Of a stretch of 64,000 bases of DNA, positions 14,975 to 24,468 are shown piece after piece. Below the pieces are notes generated by a model. The model was given only the letters and a program-made list of their open reading frames with translations, did not search any database and was not told the DNA's origin. Made by a program: the position numbers and the translations under genes. The stretch's first letter is position 1. Each line of letters begins with the position of its first letter. Origin of the DNA: Bacteriovoracales bacterium (lineage in GTDB: Bacteria > Bdellovibrionota > Bacteriovoracia > Bacteriovoracales > Bacteriovoracaceae); assembly GCA_030149295.1 (NCBI GenBank), contig JASBRV010000086.1:1-64000 (forward strand). Reading direction: 5' to 3'.

Positions 14975-15880
14975 ATGTTGGTAATTGGGAGCAAGGCTTT
15001 AGAATATCATGGGATTAAGTTTGATCATCGTGATTTCAACCCTAATGAAATTGATCTAATTTGCACGGAGGATGAGCACAATCTTCTTTTGAACAAAGCA
15101 GAGAAGATCATTATCCAGCAAGGTAATAAGCCTATTGCTCCCGTTATCAATGGTGTTATTCATGATTGTGAAATAGTGAAACCTGGGAGTGTAGCAGAAG
15201 TTCTCTGGGAGACTTTTTGTGGAGATTCTTCTCATGTAGTTGAATATTACATGGAGCCTCAGTGGATTTATTTTCTGAAAATGTCTCACCGATTTCTCAA
15301 GAATAGTCCTCATTTTTACAAGACTATGCAAGACATTCGGGCAATGAGAGAGATGGGTATCGGATTCCCCAAAGACCCTATTGTCAAGCAACTCTTTAAA
15401 CAAAGAGAGGAAGAAACATACACTTACAATCACCCTAATCTTAAACAAAATAAGAGTAATTTCTTTGAGACTCCGGGTGTCGAATACAAATATGACCATG
15501 ATTCTTTGCATGAGGCAGTTGCAATCTATGGTGATCCGGCCTATACCTATTATAAAGAGGATAAGGCGGAAGTCTATTGCTCTGAAGAGAAGTTCAACCT
15601 ATGCCCTCTGACGATACGTCTAGCAGGCGTTGTAGAGGAATCTATGGTGCTTGCGCTAGAGAGGTGTCTAGTGCCCTATGATTGGAACACAGAGCCCTCA
15701 GAAGCCTTTAGAATGGCTCTAGAGAAGGTTTGCACCAGCATCACGTCAGGTTGGTTCAGGGAATTCTCTTGGGAAAATTATGAGGAATCTCTTGAGATGT
15801 TCGATAACATCGGTGGAGCCATCTACATCCGTAGTAGGTTTTATGAAGGTGTTAAACAAGGAATTATACAGGAGATTTAA
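14975..15880 (+). CDS. Nucleotidyltransferase-fold protein, 301 aa
   Basis: Start set at ATG 14975, where AGGAGG precedes it; the frame extends further upstream only as an overlap with the previous gene. The N-terminus LVIGSKALEYHGI ... NEIDLIC has the GS-x10-30-[DE]-x-D pattern of the nucleotidyltransferase fold (pol beta superfamily), with one catalytic Asp replaced by Glu. The remaining ~240 residues are helical and aromatic. DNA, RNA and protein substrates are all possible, and function is not known. Confidence 0.6.
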   Translation: MLVIGSKALEYHGIKFDHRDFNPNEIDLICTEDEHNLLLNKAEKIIIQQGNKPIAPVINGVIHDCEIVKPGSVAEVLWETFCGDSSHVVEYYMEPQWIYFLKMSHRFLKNSPHFYKTMQDIRAMREMGIGFPKDPIVKQLFKQREEETYTYNHPNLKQNKSNFFETPGVEYKYDHDSLHEAVAIYGDPAYTYYKEDKAEVYCSEEKFNLCPLTIRLAGVVEESMVLALERCLVPYDWNTEPSEAFRMALEKVCTSITSGWFREFSWENYEESLEMFDNIGGAIYIRSRFYEGVKQGIIQEI

Positions 15881-16197
15881 TGTATATTAAATTGACAAAA
15901 TGTTCCGAGCCTGGATGGGAAAATTATTTTTCGACTTTATCTTCAACCCGAATAAATCTTGAGCAATGCCTCTGTAGAGGTTGCTCTGTTACACAAGAAG
16001 AAGCTCATAAGATTATTGAGGAAGAAGGTCTTCCTGAGCATGAAGCAGACGACTTATTATTCGATGCTAAACCTTCCGATTATGATCAAATGACAGATTA
16101 CCAAAAGATTATTTGGATGCTAGGCACAGCTTGTGGTTGTGAATATGGATTTGATATATACGATGGAGATTTAGATGAGGTGCATTGTTGCGGGTAG
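15880..16197 (+). CDS. Hypothetical Cys-rich phage protein, 105 aa
   Basis: ATG at 15880 overlaps the preceding stop (TAATG). Contains CLCRGC and, near the C-terminus, CGCEYG and HCC, which could bind a metal. No family recognised. Confidence 0.6.
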   Translation: MYIKLTKCSEPGWENYFSTLSSTRINLEQCLCRGCSVTQEEAHKIIEEEGLPEHEADDLLFDAKPSDYDQMTDYQKIIWMLGTACGCEYGFDIYDGDLDEVHCCG

Positions 16198-16525
16198 CAG
16201 GAACTTCTCTGACTTTGATTTCCTAAAACTGAAGCTAGACAGGATATTTAGGAACACTAAGTCACTCACTATCTTAAGTGGCGGAGCCAGAGGTGCCGAT
16301 GCATTAGGTGAGATGTATGCTAATTTCTATGGATATGACTTAGAAATATTCAAAGCGGATTGGGATTTGTATGGGAAAAGAGCAGGCATTATCAGAAACA
16401 TGGAGATGGGAGATTCCGCTGATGCCCTTGTAGCCTTCTGGGATTATAAAAGCCGTGGAACACAACACATGATAGAATATGCAAAGAAGATAAACCTCAA
16501 AGTGAGGGTAGTCAAAATAACATAA
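16175..16525 (+). CDS. DUF2493 (SLOG-superfamily) protein, 116 aa
   Basis: Starts MRCIVAGSRNFSDF and contains ILSGGARGADALGE, the two nucleotide-binding glycine-rich motifs of the DUF2493/YAcAr group of the SLOG superfamily. SLOG proteins bind nucleotide-derived ligands, and some act in nucleotide-signalling conflict systems. Here it is a single-domain protein right before the primase-helicase gene. Precise role unknown. Confidence 0.8.
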   Translation: MRCIVAGSRNFSDFDFLKLKLDRIFRNTKSLTILSGGARGADALGEMYANFYGYDLEIFKADWDLYGKRAGIIRNMEMGDSADALVAFWDYKSRGTQHMIEYAKKINLKVRVVKIT

Positions 16526-16542
16526 CAATAAAGAGAGAATAA

Positions 16543-18297
16543 ATGGAAGAACAAGGTCAGTTCATTAGGCACACAAGCTGCCCTTCCTGTGATTCTTCTG
16601 ATGGAAGGGCAATATATGAAAAAGAAGATGGAACACTGGATTCATTTTGTTGGTCATGCGAAAAGTATTTCCCTCCTGATAAGACAAATATAGAAGAATT
16701 AGAAGAAGAAGATTTAGTCGATTCTTTAGAGGATATAGATATGACGGAAGATTTTTCTGATATCCTGAGTTTAGATGTCAGAGGTTTCAAAGAGAGAAGA
16801 ACAAAAATACCCGCAAATCAGGTTTATGGAATAAGAAGTAAATTGGATGGTAGCGGAAACATTCTTGAGAGATTCTACCCAAACACAAGAGAAGGTGGGA
16901 ATCTAGTAGGCTTTAAAAAGAGAACAGTTGAAGGTAAGAAGTTCACAAGCATTGGTTCTGTCAAGCAAACTAATGAATTCTTTGGGCAATCAGCCTTCCA
17001 AGCAGGAGGTAAATTTCTAGTAATTGTTGAAGGTGAAGAAGATTGCCCTGCTGCATGGCAGATGCTTAAATCCGATCAGTATGAAACCCCTGTAGTATCT
17101 CCTACTTGTGGTGCATCATCTTTGGTGAAGCAAATCAAAGCTAATTATGATTTTGTCTCAAGCTTCGAGAAAGTTATTTTCATGCTGGATAACGATGAGC
17201 CTGGACAGGAAGCCGCTGAGAAAGCTTCTAAGATTCTTAAGCCAGGGCAGGCTTACATCGCTGATATGAAGTATAAAGATGCTTGTGATTACAACAAGAA
17301 AGGTAAGGCAAAAGAATTTAAGAACGCCTTTTGGAAGGCACGGAGATACAGCCCTGTTGATGTGAAATCTTTGGGGGCTCTGTGGGATGATTTTGAAACT
17401 AGTGGCGAAGAAGAAATTCTGGGGCTACCTCCTGAGTTTCAGAAGCTTATTGAGATGATGGCTGGTGGTCCTGCCATGGGTGAGGTGACTGTTATTGGTG
17501 CCTTAACCAGTATTGGTAAGTCAAGCCTTTTGAATAGAATGGTTTACTATTGGGCACTGACTAAGATGAAGCGGTGTGGGTTGATGTACCTTGAAGGCAC
17601 ACCTAAAGAGCTTGTGAGGGATTTCCTGACAATGTACAAAGGTATCAACCTAGCTCTGAAACAGCCTTCAGAATTGGATATGGACAGCCTCAAGGAAGAT
17701 TTCAAAAGACTCGTAGGTGATGATGACAAAATCCTTAATGTCAATCACAATGGTTCATTCAAAACAGTCGATGAGATGTTTGAGAAGATCAGATGGATGA
17801 TTAAAGTAGCCGGATGTGAAGTTTTGGTTATTGACCCCCTCCAAGCAGCAGTTCCTAACAATGACAATGCTGTGATCGACCAATTCATGGACAGTCTTTT
17901 GAAGCTAGCTAAAGAAACAAATGCTGCAATCATTGTTGTCAGTCACATGAGAAAACCAAGTGATGACGATCCTCATGATGTTAATGAGTATGACTTGAAA
18001 GGCTCTTCAGCTATCAGTCAGATTGCCTTCAACACTATCTTGTTGAGCAGAGATAAAAACAGTCCTGATCCTCTGATTAGGAATTCAACAAAGATTCACC
18101 TGCCTAAGTGTAGAAGAACAGGGGAAACAGGTGATGCCGGTTGGATTCTTTACGATTCTCGGACAGGTAAAATCTCTAAAGGTGTTGATCCTTATGATGA
18201 AGATGAAGAAGAGGTTCCTGAGCAAGATTTTGAGGATCAAGGGATAGAAGAAGAAAACTTCATTGAAGACGAAGAGGATGATAGTCCTCCTTGGTAA
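16543..18297 (+). CDS. DNA primase-helicase, T7 gp4 type, 584 aa
   Basis: N-terminal zinc module with C13, C16, C36 and C39; TOPRIM primase core around FLVIVEGEEDCPAAWQML (residues ~162-179) with the D-x-D-type metal site at FMLDNDEPG; and a DnaB-like helicase domain from ~290 with Walker A GALTSIGKSSL and Walker B VLVIDPLQA. The tail is very acidic, as in T7 gp4, where it docks to the polymerase. It unwinds DNA and makes primers at the fork. It lies directly before the polymerase gene. All key residues are present. Confidence 0.92.
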   Translation: MEEQGQFIRHTSCPSCDSSDGRAIYEKEDGTLDSFCWSCEKYFPPDKTNIEELEEEDLVDSLEDIDMTEDFSDILSLDVRGFKERRTKIPANQVYGIRSKLDGSGNILERFYPNTREGGNLVGFKKRTVEGKKFTSIGSVKQTNEFFGQSAFQAGGKFLVIVEGEEDCPAAWQMLKSDQYETPVVSPTCGASSLVKQIKANYDFVSSFEKVIFMLDNDEPGQEAAEKASKILKPGQAYIADMKYKDACDYNKKGKAKEFKNAFWKARRYSPVDVKSLGALWDDFETSGEEEILGLPPEFQKLIEMMAGGPAMGEVTVIGALTSIGKSSLLNRMVYYWALTKMKRCGLMYLEGTPKELVRDFLTMYKGINLALKQPSELDMDSLKEDFKRLVGDDDKILNVNHNGSFKTVDEMFEKIRWMIKVAGCEVLVIDPLQAAVPNNDNAVIDQFMDSLLKLAKETNAAIIVVSHMRKPSDDDPHDVNEYDLKGSSAISQIAFNTILLSRDKNSPDPLIRNSTKIHLPKCRRTGETGDAGWILYDSRTGKISKGVDPYDEDEEEVPEQDFEDQGIEEENFIEDEEDDSPPW

Positions 18298-18354
18298 TAA
18301 TTAGAATCTTCTTCAGGGGATTCAAGTACAAGTTGATGCAACCGGAGAATAAGA

Positions 18355-20538
18355 ATGAGAACAGTAGTCATAGACTGCGAAACAAATGGACTCTTACATG
18401 AGCTTGACAAGGTATGGGTTATTGCTTGTGTTGATTCGGATGGAAGTAATGAGAAGTTCTTTACGGACAGACCAGAGCTTATTTCAAAGAAACCTCATGG
18501 AACACTAGAGGAAGGTGTGAAACACATCATCTCTTATGATAAGATCGTGTGTCATAATTTCTTAGGCTTTGATTGGCATGTGTTTAATAGATTTTGGCCT
18601 GACCTTTGGAGCCTTGAAACAGTTCCATTTAAGAAGTGCTGGGATACATTAGCACAGTCAAGGTGTCAGCACTTCGACAGACACAAAGTCAAAGGCGTTA
18701 AGGGTAATCATGGCCTTGAATACTATGGTGTTCTGTTTAAGTATCCGAAACCTCCTATTGAGGATTGGTCGTACTTTGATGATGATAAGCTTGAACGGTG
18801 TCTCGTTGACATTGAAATTAACAGAAAGGCTTATCATTACCTAAACAATGAAGCCAAAAAGATTGGTCTTGATTTCCGTAAGCAGATTAGAAGAGCCCAA
18901 GCAACAGAGTATTGGTATGCGAAGCAAGAACAAAATGGATGGCTGGCTGATAGAGAATTCTTAGAACAATGTGTGGAAGAACTAGATACAGAGATGGATA
19001 AATTGAAAGCCATCATTGAGCCTAAGCTTCCTCCTGTGGTTAAGCCTAAAGCTCCTAAGTGTACCTGGGAAGATATTAGGGATTCTTGGGATAAATTCTT
19101 CAGGAAGGTTCCTGCTACAAAGATGGATGACAAAGGTAAGCCAATAAAAGAAGCTTACAAACCTTCCACTAAGATTTTCTTGAAAAAGAAAAAGAAAGAT
19201 GACTTGATCAAATATGATAGGCACACAGCTAAACATTTTGGTATTGACCAAGAGGCTAGGAAGAGTAATTACCTGATCATGGGTCCATACACTAAAGTGG
19301 AATTCTATGAAGCTAAAATTACACAGCATAAGTTAGTGAAAGATTACCTATTGAGTATTGGTTGGCGCCCAACACAATGGAATTTTAAGAAAGATGATAA
19401 AGGTAAGATTGAGAGAGATGAAAAGGGTAAGCCGATCAAGACTTCTCCTAAACTAACAGAAGATAGTTTTGAAACCATTGAAGGCGAATTGGGTAAGCAG
19501 ATTGCTACTTATAATACTTATGCTCATAGGCGAAGAACTATCCTCAATGAGAGTGATAACACAAAAGGGTGGCTGAATCTCCTAAGAGATGATGGGAGGA
19601 TTAGTGCAGGCGCTATGGCTTGTGCAACAAGCACAGGAAGAGCAGTACAGTTTGGTATTGTAAACAACCCGTCCGCCCAGGCTCTATATGGTGCTCCTAT
19701 GAGGCAGTGTTGGATTGCTTCTCCTAATCATAAGATTGTCTCTGTGGATATGGACAGTGCTCAGTTGAGGCTTCTTGCAAATTACATGCAAGACCCTGAA
19801 TTCACCAAAGCTGTTATGGAAGGCACTGAGGAAGAACATTTTCCTGAAGATAAGAAGCCGAACAACTACTATGAATTCTCTGACGGTGTTTATAAGGTCT
19901 ATGTGGGAACAGATGCTCACACCTTTAATGCTAGGTTCTTTGGGCTTATTGATGATGAAGATTGGATGAGGGCTAAGAAAACACAAAACCCCGATCTTAT
20001 TAAGAAGTTATCAAAAGCAAGAAAGAAGGCAAAAAATGGTATCTACGCCCTTCTGTTCGGCGCCGGTGATGAGAAGTTCGCTATCACTTGTGGTTTCAGA
20101 ACAGCAGCAGAGGGTAAGGTGATTAAAGAGAATTACTTCAAAAGATTGCCTAAGATCAAGAAGCTGCTAGAGAGTTTAAAAGCGGAATGGAAGAAGAATT
20201 CATGGAAAGGGGGAGGCTATATTCAAGTAGCAGGTGGCGCTTGGGTATGGTGTCTTTCCGAACATGCTCTTCTGAATTACCTTCTCATGGGGTCAGAAGC
20301 TCAACTACAGAATGAAGCCATCTGTTGGGCTAACATGAGAAATTATAAGAAAGGGTATGAAGGGAAAATGTTAGGGTGTTTTCATGATGAAATGAATTGG
20401 GAATTCCCCGAAGAAACCTTAGAGGAAGGGAAGGGGTTGCTAACAAAAGCTTATGGCATCTCTTCGGATAGATTTGGTCTGTCTGTTAAAGTGACAGGCA
20501 CAGCAGTATCAGGTGCTAACTGGTTAGAGGTTCATTAA
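18355..20538 (+). CDS. Family A DNA polymerase with 3'-5' exonuclease, T7-like, 727 aa
   Basis: Exonuclease motif I VIDCETNGLL at the N-terminus, exo II CHNFLGFDWHVF. Polymerase motif A is VSVDMDSAQLRLLA, motif B is KAKNGIYALLFGAGDEKFA and motif C is GCFHDEMNWEF with the catalytic HDE. There is no 5' nuclease domain; a separate flap nuclease gene lies at 21848. It replicates phage DNA with the primase-helicase upstream and ssDNA-binding protein downstream. Length is close to T7 gp5. Confidence 0.93.
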   Translation: MRTVVIDCETNGLLHELDKVWVIACVDSDGSNEKFFTDRPELISKKPHGTLEEGVKHIISYDKIVCHNFLGFDWHVFNRFWPDLWSLETVPFKKCWDTLAQSRCQHFDRHKVKGVKGNHGLEYYGVLFKYPKPPIEDWSYFDDDKLERCLVDIEINRKAYHYLNNEAKKIGLDFRKQIRRAQATEYWYAKQEQNGWLADREFLEQCVEELDTEMDKLKAIIEPKLPPVVKPKAPKCTWEDIRDSWDKFFRKVPATKMDDKGKPIKEAYKPSTKIFLKKKKKDDLIKYDRHTAKHFGIDQEARKSNYLIMGPYTKVEFYEAKITQHKLVKDYLLSIGWRPTQWNFKKDDKGKIERDEKGKPIKTSPKLTEDSFETIEGELGKQIATYNTYAHRRRTILNESDNTKGWLNLLRDDGRISAGAMACATSTGRAVQFGIVNNPSAQALYGAPMRQCWIASPNHKIVSVDMDSAQLRLLANYMQDPEFTKAVMEGTEEEHFPEDKKPNNYYEFSDGVYKVYVGTDAHTFNARFFGLIDDEDWMRAKKTQNPDLIKKLSKARKKAKNGIYALLFGAGDEKFAITCGFRTAAEGKVIKENYFKRLPKIKKLLESLKAEWKKNSWKGGGYIQVAGGAWVWCLSEHALLNYLLMGSEAQLQNEAICWANMRNYKKGYEGKMLGCFHDEMNWEFPEETLEEGKGLLTKAYGISSDRFGLSVKVTGTAVSGANWLEVH

Positions 20539-20552
20539 TACTTCAAGGCTGG

Positions 20553-20581
20553 TTGACACCATGATAAATGCCTCAGATACT
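20553..20581 (+). promoter_or_regulatory. Sigma70-type promoter for the ssDNA-binding protein gene
   Basis: TTGACA (20553-20558), 17-base spacer, GATACT (20576-20581). An ~75-base leader follows before the ATG at 20657. With the terminator after the gene, this makes a separate, probably strong transcription unit. Confidence 0.65.
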
Positions 20582-20656
20582 ATATAAGTAGAGAGGCACG
20601 AACGCTTCTCATAAGAGAAGAAATAACATCTAAACAATAAAATGGAGAACGATTAA

Positions 20657-21253
20657 ATGGCTGTAATTACTGGATATGCCCACTACGCACAGATTCAAAA
20701 TCCAGGTAAGAAGTTTCAATCAGAAGACCTTCACTGGACCGTGCAACTGGAAGTCACCAAAGCTGTAGCCAAAGACTTCAAGAAAAAGTACAAGAGTCAA
20801 AAAGAGGCTGTTAAAGAATATGACACTGAAGAATTTACCGAACGCTTCAATGTTGAACCTCAAGCTAGTAAAGGGGATGAACACTTTGTTATCACCCTGA
20901 AGCAAGATTGTGTAGTTAATGGAAGCCCTTTCCGCAAACCTGTTCGAGTCTTTATGAAAGATAAAGATTCCAGTAAGCTTAAGGATGTAACCAAAGACAC
21001 TCTTGTGGGTAACGGCTCTAAAGTGGCTGTACAGGTAAGAGAAATCTACAGTAAGAAATGGGACACCACTTCAGCAAAACTGGCTGGTATCCGTGTAGAT
21101 TCCTTGGTTGAATACGAAGGTGGTGATGACGGCTTTAGCGAACTTGGTGATGTTGATGAAGACTCACTGAATGATGAGCTTGAGCAAGAAATCGAAGAAC
21201 AAGAAGAAGATGATGAGCCTCTTGATGACGATGAGGAAGAAGAGGACTACTAA
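20657..21253 (+). CDS. ssDNA-binding protein, T7 gp2.5-like, 198 aa
   Basis: A ~160-residue OB-fold-like body (starts VITGYAHYAQIQNPG) followed by a long, very acidic C-terminal tail rich in Glu and Asp, ending in an aromatic residue (EDY). This is the hallmark of T7 gp2.5 and other phage ssDNA-binding proteins, whose tail contacts polymerase and helicase. It has its own promoter and terminator, fitting the high amounts needed. The assignment rests on layout and context more than on a conserved motif. Confidence 0.75.
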   Translation: MAVITGYAHYAQIQNPGKKFQSEDLHWTVQLEVTKAVAKDFKKKYKSQKEAVKEYDTEEFTERFNVEPQASKGDEHFVITLKQDCVVNGSPFRKPVRVFMKDKDSSKLKDVTKDTLVGNGSKVAVQVREIYSKKWDTTSAKLAGIRVDSLVEYEGGDDGFSELGDVDEDSLNDELEQEIEEQEEDDEPLDDDEEEEDY

Positions 21254-21260
21254 GGTATTT

Positions 21261-21288
21261 GAGGGGATGAATAATCCCCTCTTTTCTT
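21261..21288 (+). terminator. Intrinsic terminator after the ssDNA-binding protein gene
   Basis: Perfect 8-bp stem GAGGGGAT/ATCCCCTC (21261-21268 and 21274-21281) with a 5-base loop, then TTTTCTT. Confidence 0.85.
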
Positions 21289-21298
21289 AAGAGGGTTT

Positions 21299-21550
21299 AT
21301 GATTAAATTACTCAACTATATTATTCCTCGTTTCACCACTCTTCACTTGCTTTACCAATATAAAGATGGAATGGGGTTTTATGATGATGTAGGTGCTGTA
21401 GAAAAACTCACAGAGAATGATTTGGAAACAGCAACTCATATGATCATCATTAAAGCTTTGAAATGGGGAAACACTTACTTCTCTTATAAAACAACTGACA
21501 TGCTAAAAATTGAAACCAAGGAGCCCGATGATGAAGAAAAAGAATCGTAA
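21299..21550 (+). CDS. Hypothetical phage protein, 83 aa
   Basis: Unrecognised. Ribosome binding site GAGGG lies within or just after the terminator. The tail is acidic. It overlaps the next gene. Confidence 0.6.
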   Translation: MIKLLNYIIPRFTTLHLLYQYKDGMGFYDDVGAVEKLTENDLETATHMIIIKALKWGNTYFSYKTTDMLKIETKEPDDEEKES

Positions 21551-21851
21551 AGCGATCCCTGAATGGAAACGGAAAGCCCTTGAGGATGCAGGCGCTAAAG
21601 TTCATGATCCTGAAACAGGCAGAGTAGAAGCCACCTATTACTTAGGGGATGTTAAATCTCAAGTCAAATCTTTCCAAACTTATACTTCTCTCTACAATGC
21701 ATGGTGTCAGAACAATAACAGAGAGTTTGAGATGGTAGCTGATGACTACTTTGTTAAGAAATGCCTGAAGCGAATCAGTAAGCATTATGGTCTCCATAAT
21801 AAATATAATGGTGATGGTACACGGAAGAATCCAAATGAGGTTGTGGCATGA
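21528..21851 (+). CDS. Hypothetical basic protein, 107 aa
   Basis: Start at 21528, where AAGGAG precedes two ATGs. Basic N-terminus (KKKNRKAIPEWKRKALEDAG) and a basic C-terminus. It lies between the ssDNA-binding protein and 5' nuclease genes, where phages often encode recombination or nuclease factors, but no nuclease motif is seen. Confidence 0.6.
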   Translation: MMKKKNRKAIPEWKRKALEDAGAKVHDPETGRVEATYYLGDVKSQVKSFQTYTSLYNAWCQNNNREFEMVADDYFVKKCLKRISKHYGLHNKYNGDGTRKNPNEVVA

Positions 21852-22831
21852 CAACAGCTATAATTGACGGTGACTTGATTTGCCATCATGCTGCTGCTGC
21901 TTGTGAAGACAGATACATTGAAGTTATTCTTCCTAACAACTCTTATGAAATCTTCGATAATAGAACAGCCTTGAAAGCTTATTGCCTTGAAAATGAGATG
22001 GATTATTCTCAATGTGATATTGAAGATTGTCAGTTTCCAGAACCTATTGAGGTAATCAATTACACTGCTGAGAAAATGGCAGAGAATTGGGCTAAAAAGG
22101 TTAAGGCCGATGAGTATGAAATCTTCATCGGCTTGGAGAAAACTTTCAGGAATAGGCTTCCTTTACCAGAAGAATATAAAGGTCAACGGTCTGCATCTCT
22201 CAAGGCCGTTCATGTTGATGATGTGAAGCACCACCTGTTAGGATTGGATAACTGCACAGAAGCCACACAAGGTCTTGAGAGTGATGACTGGCTAGCTATT
22301 AGGGCCTATGAAGGCTTCCAAAGATACAAGAAAAGCAGAAGCAATAAAGACAAGGTAGTTCAAATAACTATCGACAAAGATGCCCTGGGAACTACAGGGT
22401 TTACATTCAATCCAGATAAGATGATGAAACCTCTTCTTGTCAAAGGATTAGGTGAAATTGAATTATTCAAGAAATCAAATGTCTGGAATATCACAGGTCA
22501 TGGTACGAAGTTCTTGATGTATCAAATGCTCTGTGGAGACACCGTAGACAACTACAGTCCTACTAAGCATATCAAGAAAAGGTTTGGTCCTACTAATTGT
22601 GGGAAACTCCTTCTTGATTTAGACACCCCGGAAGATTGTTGGAAAGCTGTAGTTGATCAATACAAGGCATGGTTTGGTGATAACCACAAATACACTTCCT
22701 GGGATGGTCAAGAGATTGAGTGTGATTGGCTGTACATGCTACAGCTTTATTTTGATGTAGCTCGTATGAGACGATGGCCTGACGATGACTTACAAATTAA
22801 AGAGGTATTAGATAAATATGGAATCGAATAA
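21848..22831 (+). CDS. 5'-3' exonuclease / flap nuclease (PIN-like), 327 aa
   Basis: N-terminal IIDGDLICHHAA carries the first metal-binding Asp; LESDDWLAI and TIDKDALG provide the further acidic residues; LCGDTVDNYSP is the H3TH-type motif of the flap endonuclease family. Size and motif order match T7 gp6 and related phage 5' nucleases, which remove RNA primers and degrade DNA from 5' ends. The DNA polymerase here lacks this domain, so the gene completes the replisome. Confidence 0.85.
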   Translation: MTTAIIDGDLICHHAAAACEDRYIEVILPNNSYEIFDNRTALKAYCLENEMDYSQCDIEDCQFPEPIEVINYTAEKMAENWAKKVKADEYEIFIGLEKTFRNRLPLPEEYKGQRSASLKAVHVDDVKHHLLGLDNCTEATQGLESDDWLAIRAYEGFQRYKKSRSNKDKVVQITIDKDALGTTGFTFNPDKMMKPLLVKGLGEIELFKKSNVWNITGHGTKFLMYQMLCGDTVDNYSPTKHIKKRFGPTNCGKLLLDLDTPEDCWKAVVDQYKAWFGDNHKYTSWDGQEIECDWLYMLQLYFDVARMRRWPDDDLQIKEVLDKYGIE

Positions 22832-23024
22832 AACTGTTTATAAATCTTCATTCCCTTTCTTTCAGATTCTCACCCTGATCTTTGTATTCTGCAAAGTGAC
22901 AGGCACAGGAACTATTGCAACTTGGAGTTGGTGGGCAGTTTTATCTCCCCTCTGGGTTCCTTTCCTCATCATGGTGTTTCTCCTGTGTTTAGTAGGGGTT
23001 CTATATTACTTTGTTAATAAATGA
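22818..23024 (+). CDS. Phage membrane protein, 68 aa
   Basis: Two hydrophobic segments (about residues 10-25 and 38-65). The ATG overlaps the end of the 5' nuclease gene. Function unknown. Confidence 0.6.
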   Translation: MESNKTVYKSSFPFFQILTLIFVFCKVTGTGTIATWSWWAVLSPLWVPFLIMVFLLCLVGVLYYFVNK

Positions 23025-23032
23025 GGTGAGTA

Positions 23033-23590
23033 TTGAAAAAGTCTAATGAACCCTGGAATGAAACGGATGTCTGGAAAAACCAATCAGAATTTTTCACTTG
23101 GTTAAGAGGTCAAATCAGGAAATCTATTTGGCAATTCTATCCAGTAAAGAATGAATTCAAAAATGACCAGACATTTGAAGTAACCAATGAAGAAAAACAA
23201 CAATATGGTCTGAGTAAGTCTACAAAGAAAGCAGGCAAGTGTGTATTCTGTAATCATTACTTTCCTAAATCTAAATTAGAGGTAGATCACATTGAACAGG
23301 TAGGTTCTTTGAAGAGTTTTGATGATGTGTCAGAATTTGTTTCACTACTTGCTTGCTCTAAAGACAATATGCAGCTAACCTGCAAGCCCTGTCACAAGAT
23401 CAAATCCTATGCCGAACGTCATGATGTAAGCTTTGATGAAGCCAAGGCTATCAAAGGGGCTATTGAAATCATCAAGAACAAAGAAGATAAAGCTTTCCTG
23501 GCATACCGTGGCATCTCTCCTGGTTCTAACCAGAAACAACGTAGAGAGCAGATTATCACCTACCTCAAGAGCCATCCTAATGACATCTGA
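23033..23590 (+). CDS. HNH endonuclease, 185 aa
   Basis: TTG start with GAGGTGAG before it. The HNH core is CVFCNHYFPKSKLEVDHIEQ ... LTCKPCHKIKSYAER: two CxxC zinc pairs around the catalytic DH. It is not inside an intron and lies in the replication block, so it is either a free-standing homing endonuclease or a recombination nuclease. No disrupted neighbour supports the former directly. Confidence 0.85.
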   Translation: MKKSNEPWNETDVWKNQSEFFTWLRGQIRKSIWQFYPVKNEFKNDQTFEVTNEEKQQYGLSKSTKKAGKCVFCNHYFPKSKLEVDHIEQVGSLKSFDDVSEFVSLLACSKDNMQLTCKPCHKIKSYAERHDVSFDEAKAIKGAIEIIKNKEDKAFLAYRGISPGSNQKQRREQIITYLKSHPNDI

Positions 23591-23726
23591 GGCTCTTATA
23601 CATATCCCTAGGGCAATCTATGGGTAGAGCTTGAAAGCTCTTAGAAGACGTTAGAGGGCCTTCTGCGGCCTTCTTTCTCTTCTCCTTCCTTTAAGAGGCT
23701 ATCCTGTCTCTGTATGAAATTCCCTA

Positions 23727-23755
23727 TTGACACACCTGAATGACCTTGATACCTT
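23727..23755 (+). promoter_or_regulatory. Sigma70-type promoter after the replication block
   Basis: TTGACA (23727-23732), 17-base spacer, TACCTT (23750-23755); drives the small genes from 23786. The gap 23591-23785 also holds GC-rich inverted repeats around 23620-23670 that may end the upstream transcript. Confidence 0.6.
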
Positions 23756-23785
23756 ACTTGCTGTCGCAATGTAAGGAGAAAAATC

Positions 23786-24250
23786 ATGTGGGAAGTGCAT
23801 TTCAATTCCAAAGAACGGCTACAAGATATCTGTGAATATCTTGTAATTTTCTATCCTGATTACTTTCCTCCAAACTCTAAAGCAAAAAGACAAAATTCGT
23901 TCAGAGAAGATTTCAGAGTCTTGTACCCAAGTTTAATTTCTTTAGAAAATCTCATCAGACAAGATTTACTGATCGCCACACAAGGTCTTGCTAGTAATGA
24001 AGTGGCGATCAGAGAGCTTAAGAAAGTTTATGTAGATGTTATCAATCTCTCTGAATATTGTCTAGAGAATGTAACTAGGTTGATCAAAAATTATTTTGAA
24101 ATGAAGCCTTTCTGTGATAACCTTATTGATTGTCTACACAAGAAAGATTTCATTACTATGTTTATTACTGACTTAAAAGACTTAAATGAGCAACTTGGTA
24201 TAGAGATTGATATCAAGAAAGAAGTTAATGAGCTTAAGGAGGTAGTATGA
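23786..24250 (+). CDS. Hypothetical phage protein, 154 aa
   Basis: All-helical by composition with many Leu and Ile; possibly coiled-coil at the C-terminus. AAGGAG before the ATG. First gene after the 23.7-kb promoter. No family recognised. Confidence 0.65.
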   Translation: MWEVHFNSKERLQDICEYLVIFYPDYFPPNSKAKRQNSFREDFRVLYPSLISLENLIRQDLLIATQGLASNEVAIRELKKVYVDVINLSEYCLENVTRLIKNYFEMKPFCDNLIDCLHKKDFITMFITDLKDLNEQLGIEIDIKKEVNELKEVV

Positions 24251-24468
24251 ATATTAAAAGAGAAATTTGTATTGATGTAAACCTTAGCCCTTCTGAATTG
24301 GCCGAAGAATTTTGGTCTATGGATGAAGCCGAGCAGGCAACATTCTTTAACAAACTAGGAGAAATTTCTTCTGGCAAACTTCCTATGCAACTCCAATACA
24401 TATCAACATCTTCTTTCTTAGAACAAAGAGGTAGGATGGTGATGCAAATGATTGGAGATTATTCTTGA
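24247..24468 (+). CDS. Hypothetical phage protein, 73 aa
   Basis: Acidic N-terminal half with the segment LSPSELAEEFWSMDEAEQA, helical. Overlaps both neighbours by 4 bases. Unknown function. Confidence 0.65.
   Translation: MNIKREICIDVNLSPSELAEEFWSMDEAEQATFFNKLGEISSGKLPMQLQYISTSSFLEQRGRMVMQMIGDYS

Noticed and set aside
23033-23590. HNH gene as part of a third intron
   Set aside because: Neighbouring genes are complete and no group I core sequences or split frame were seen around it.
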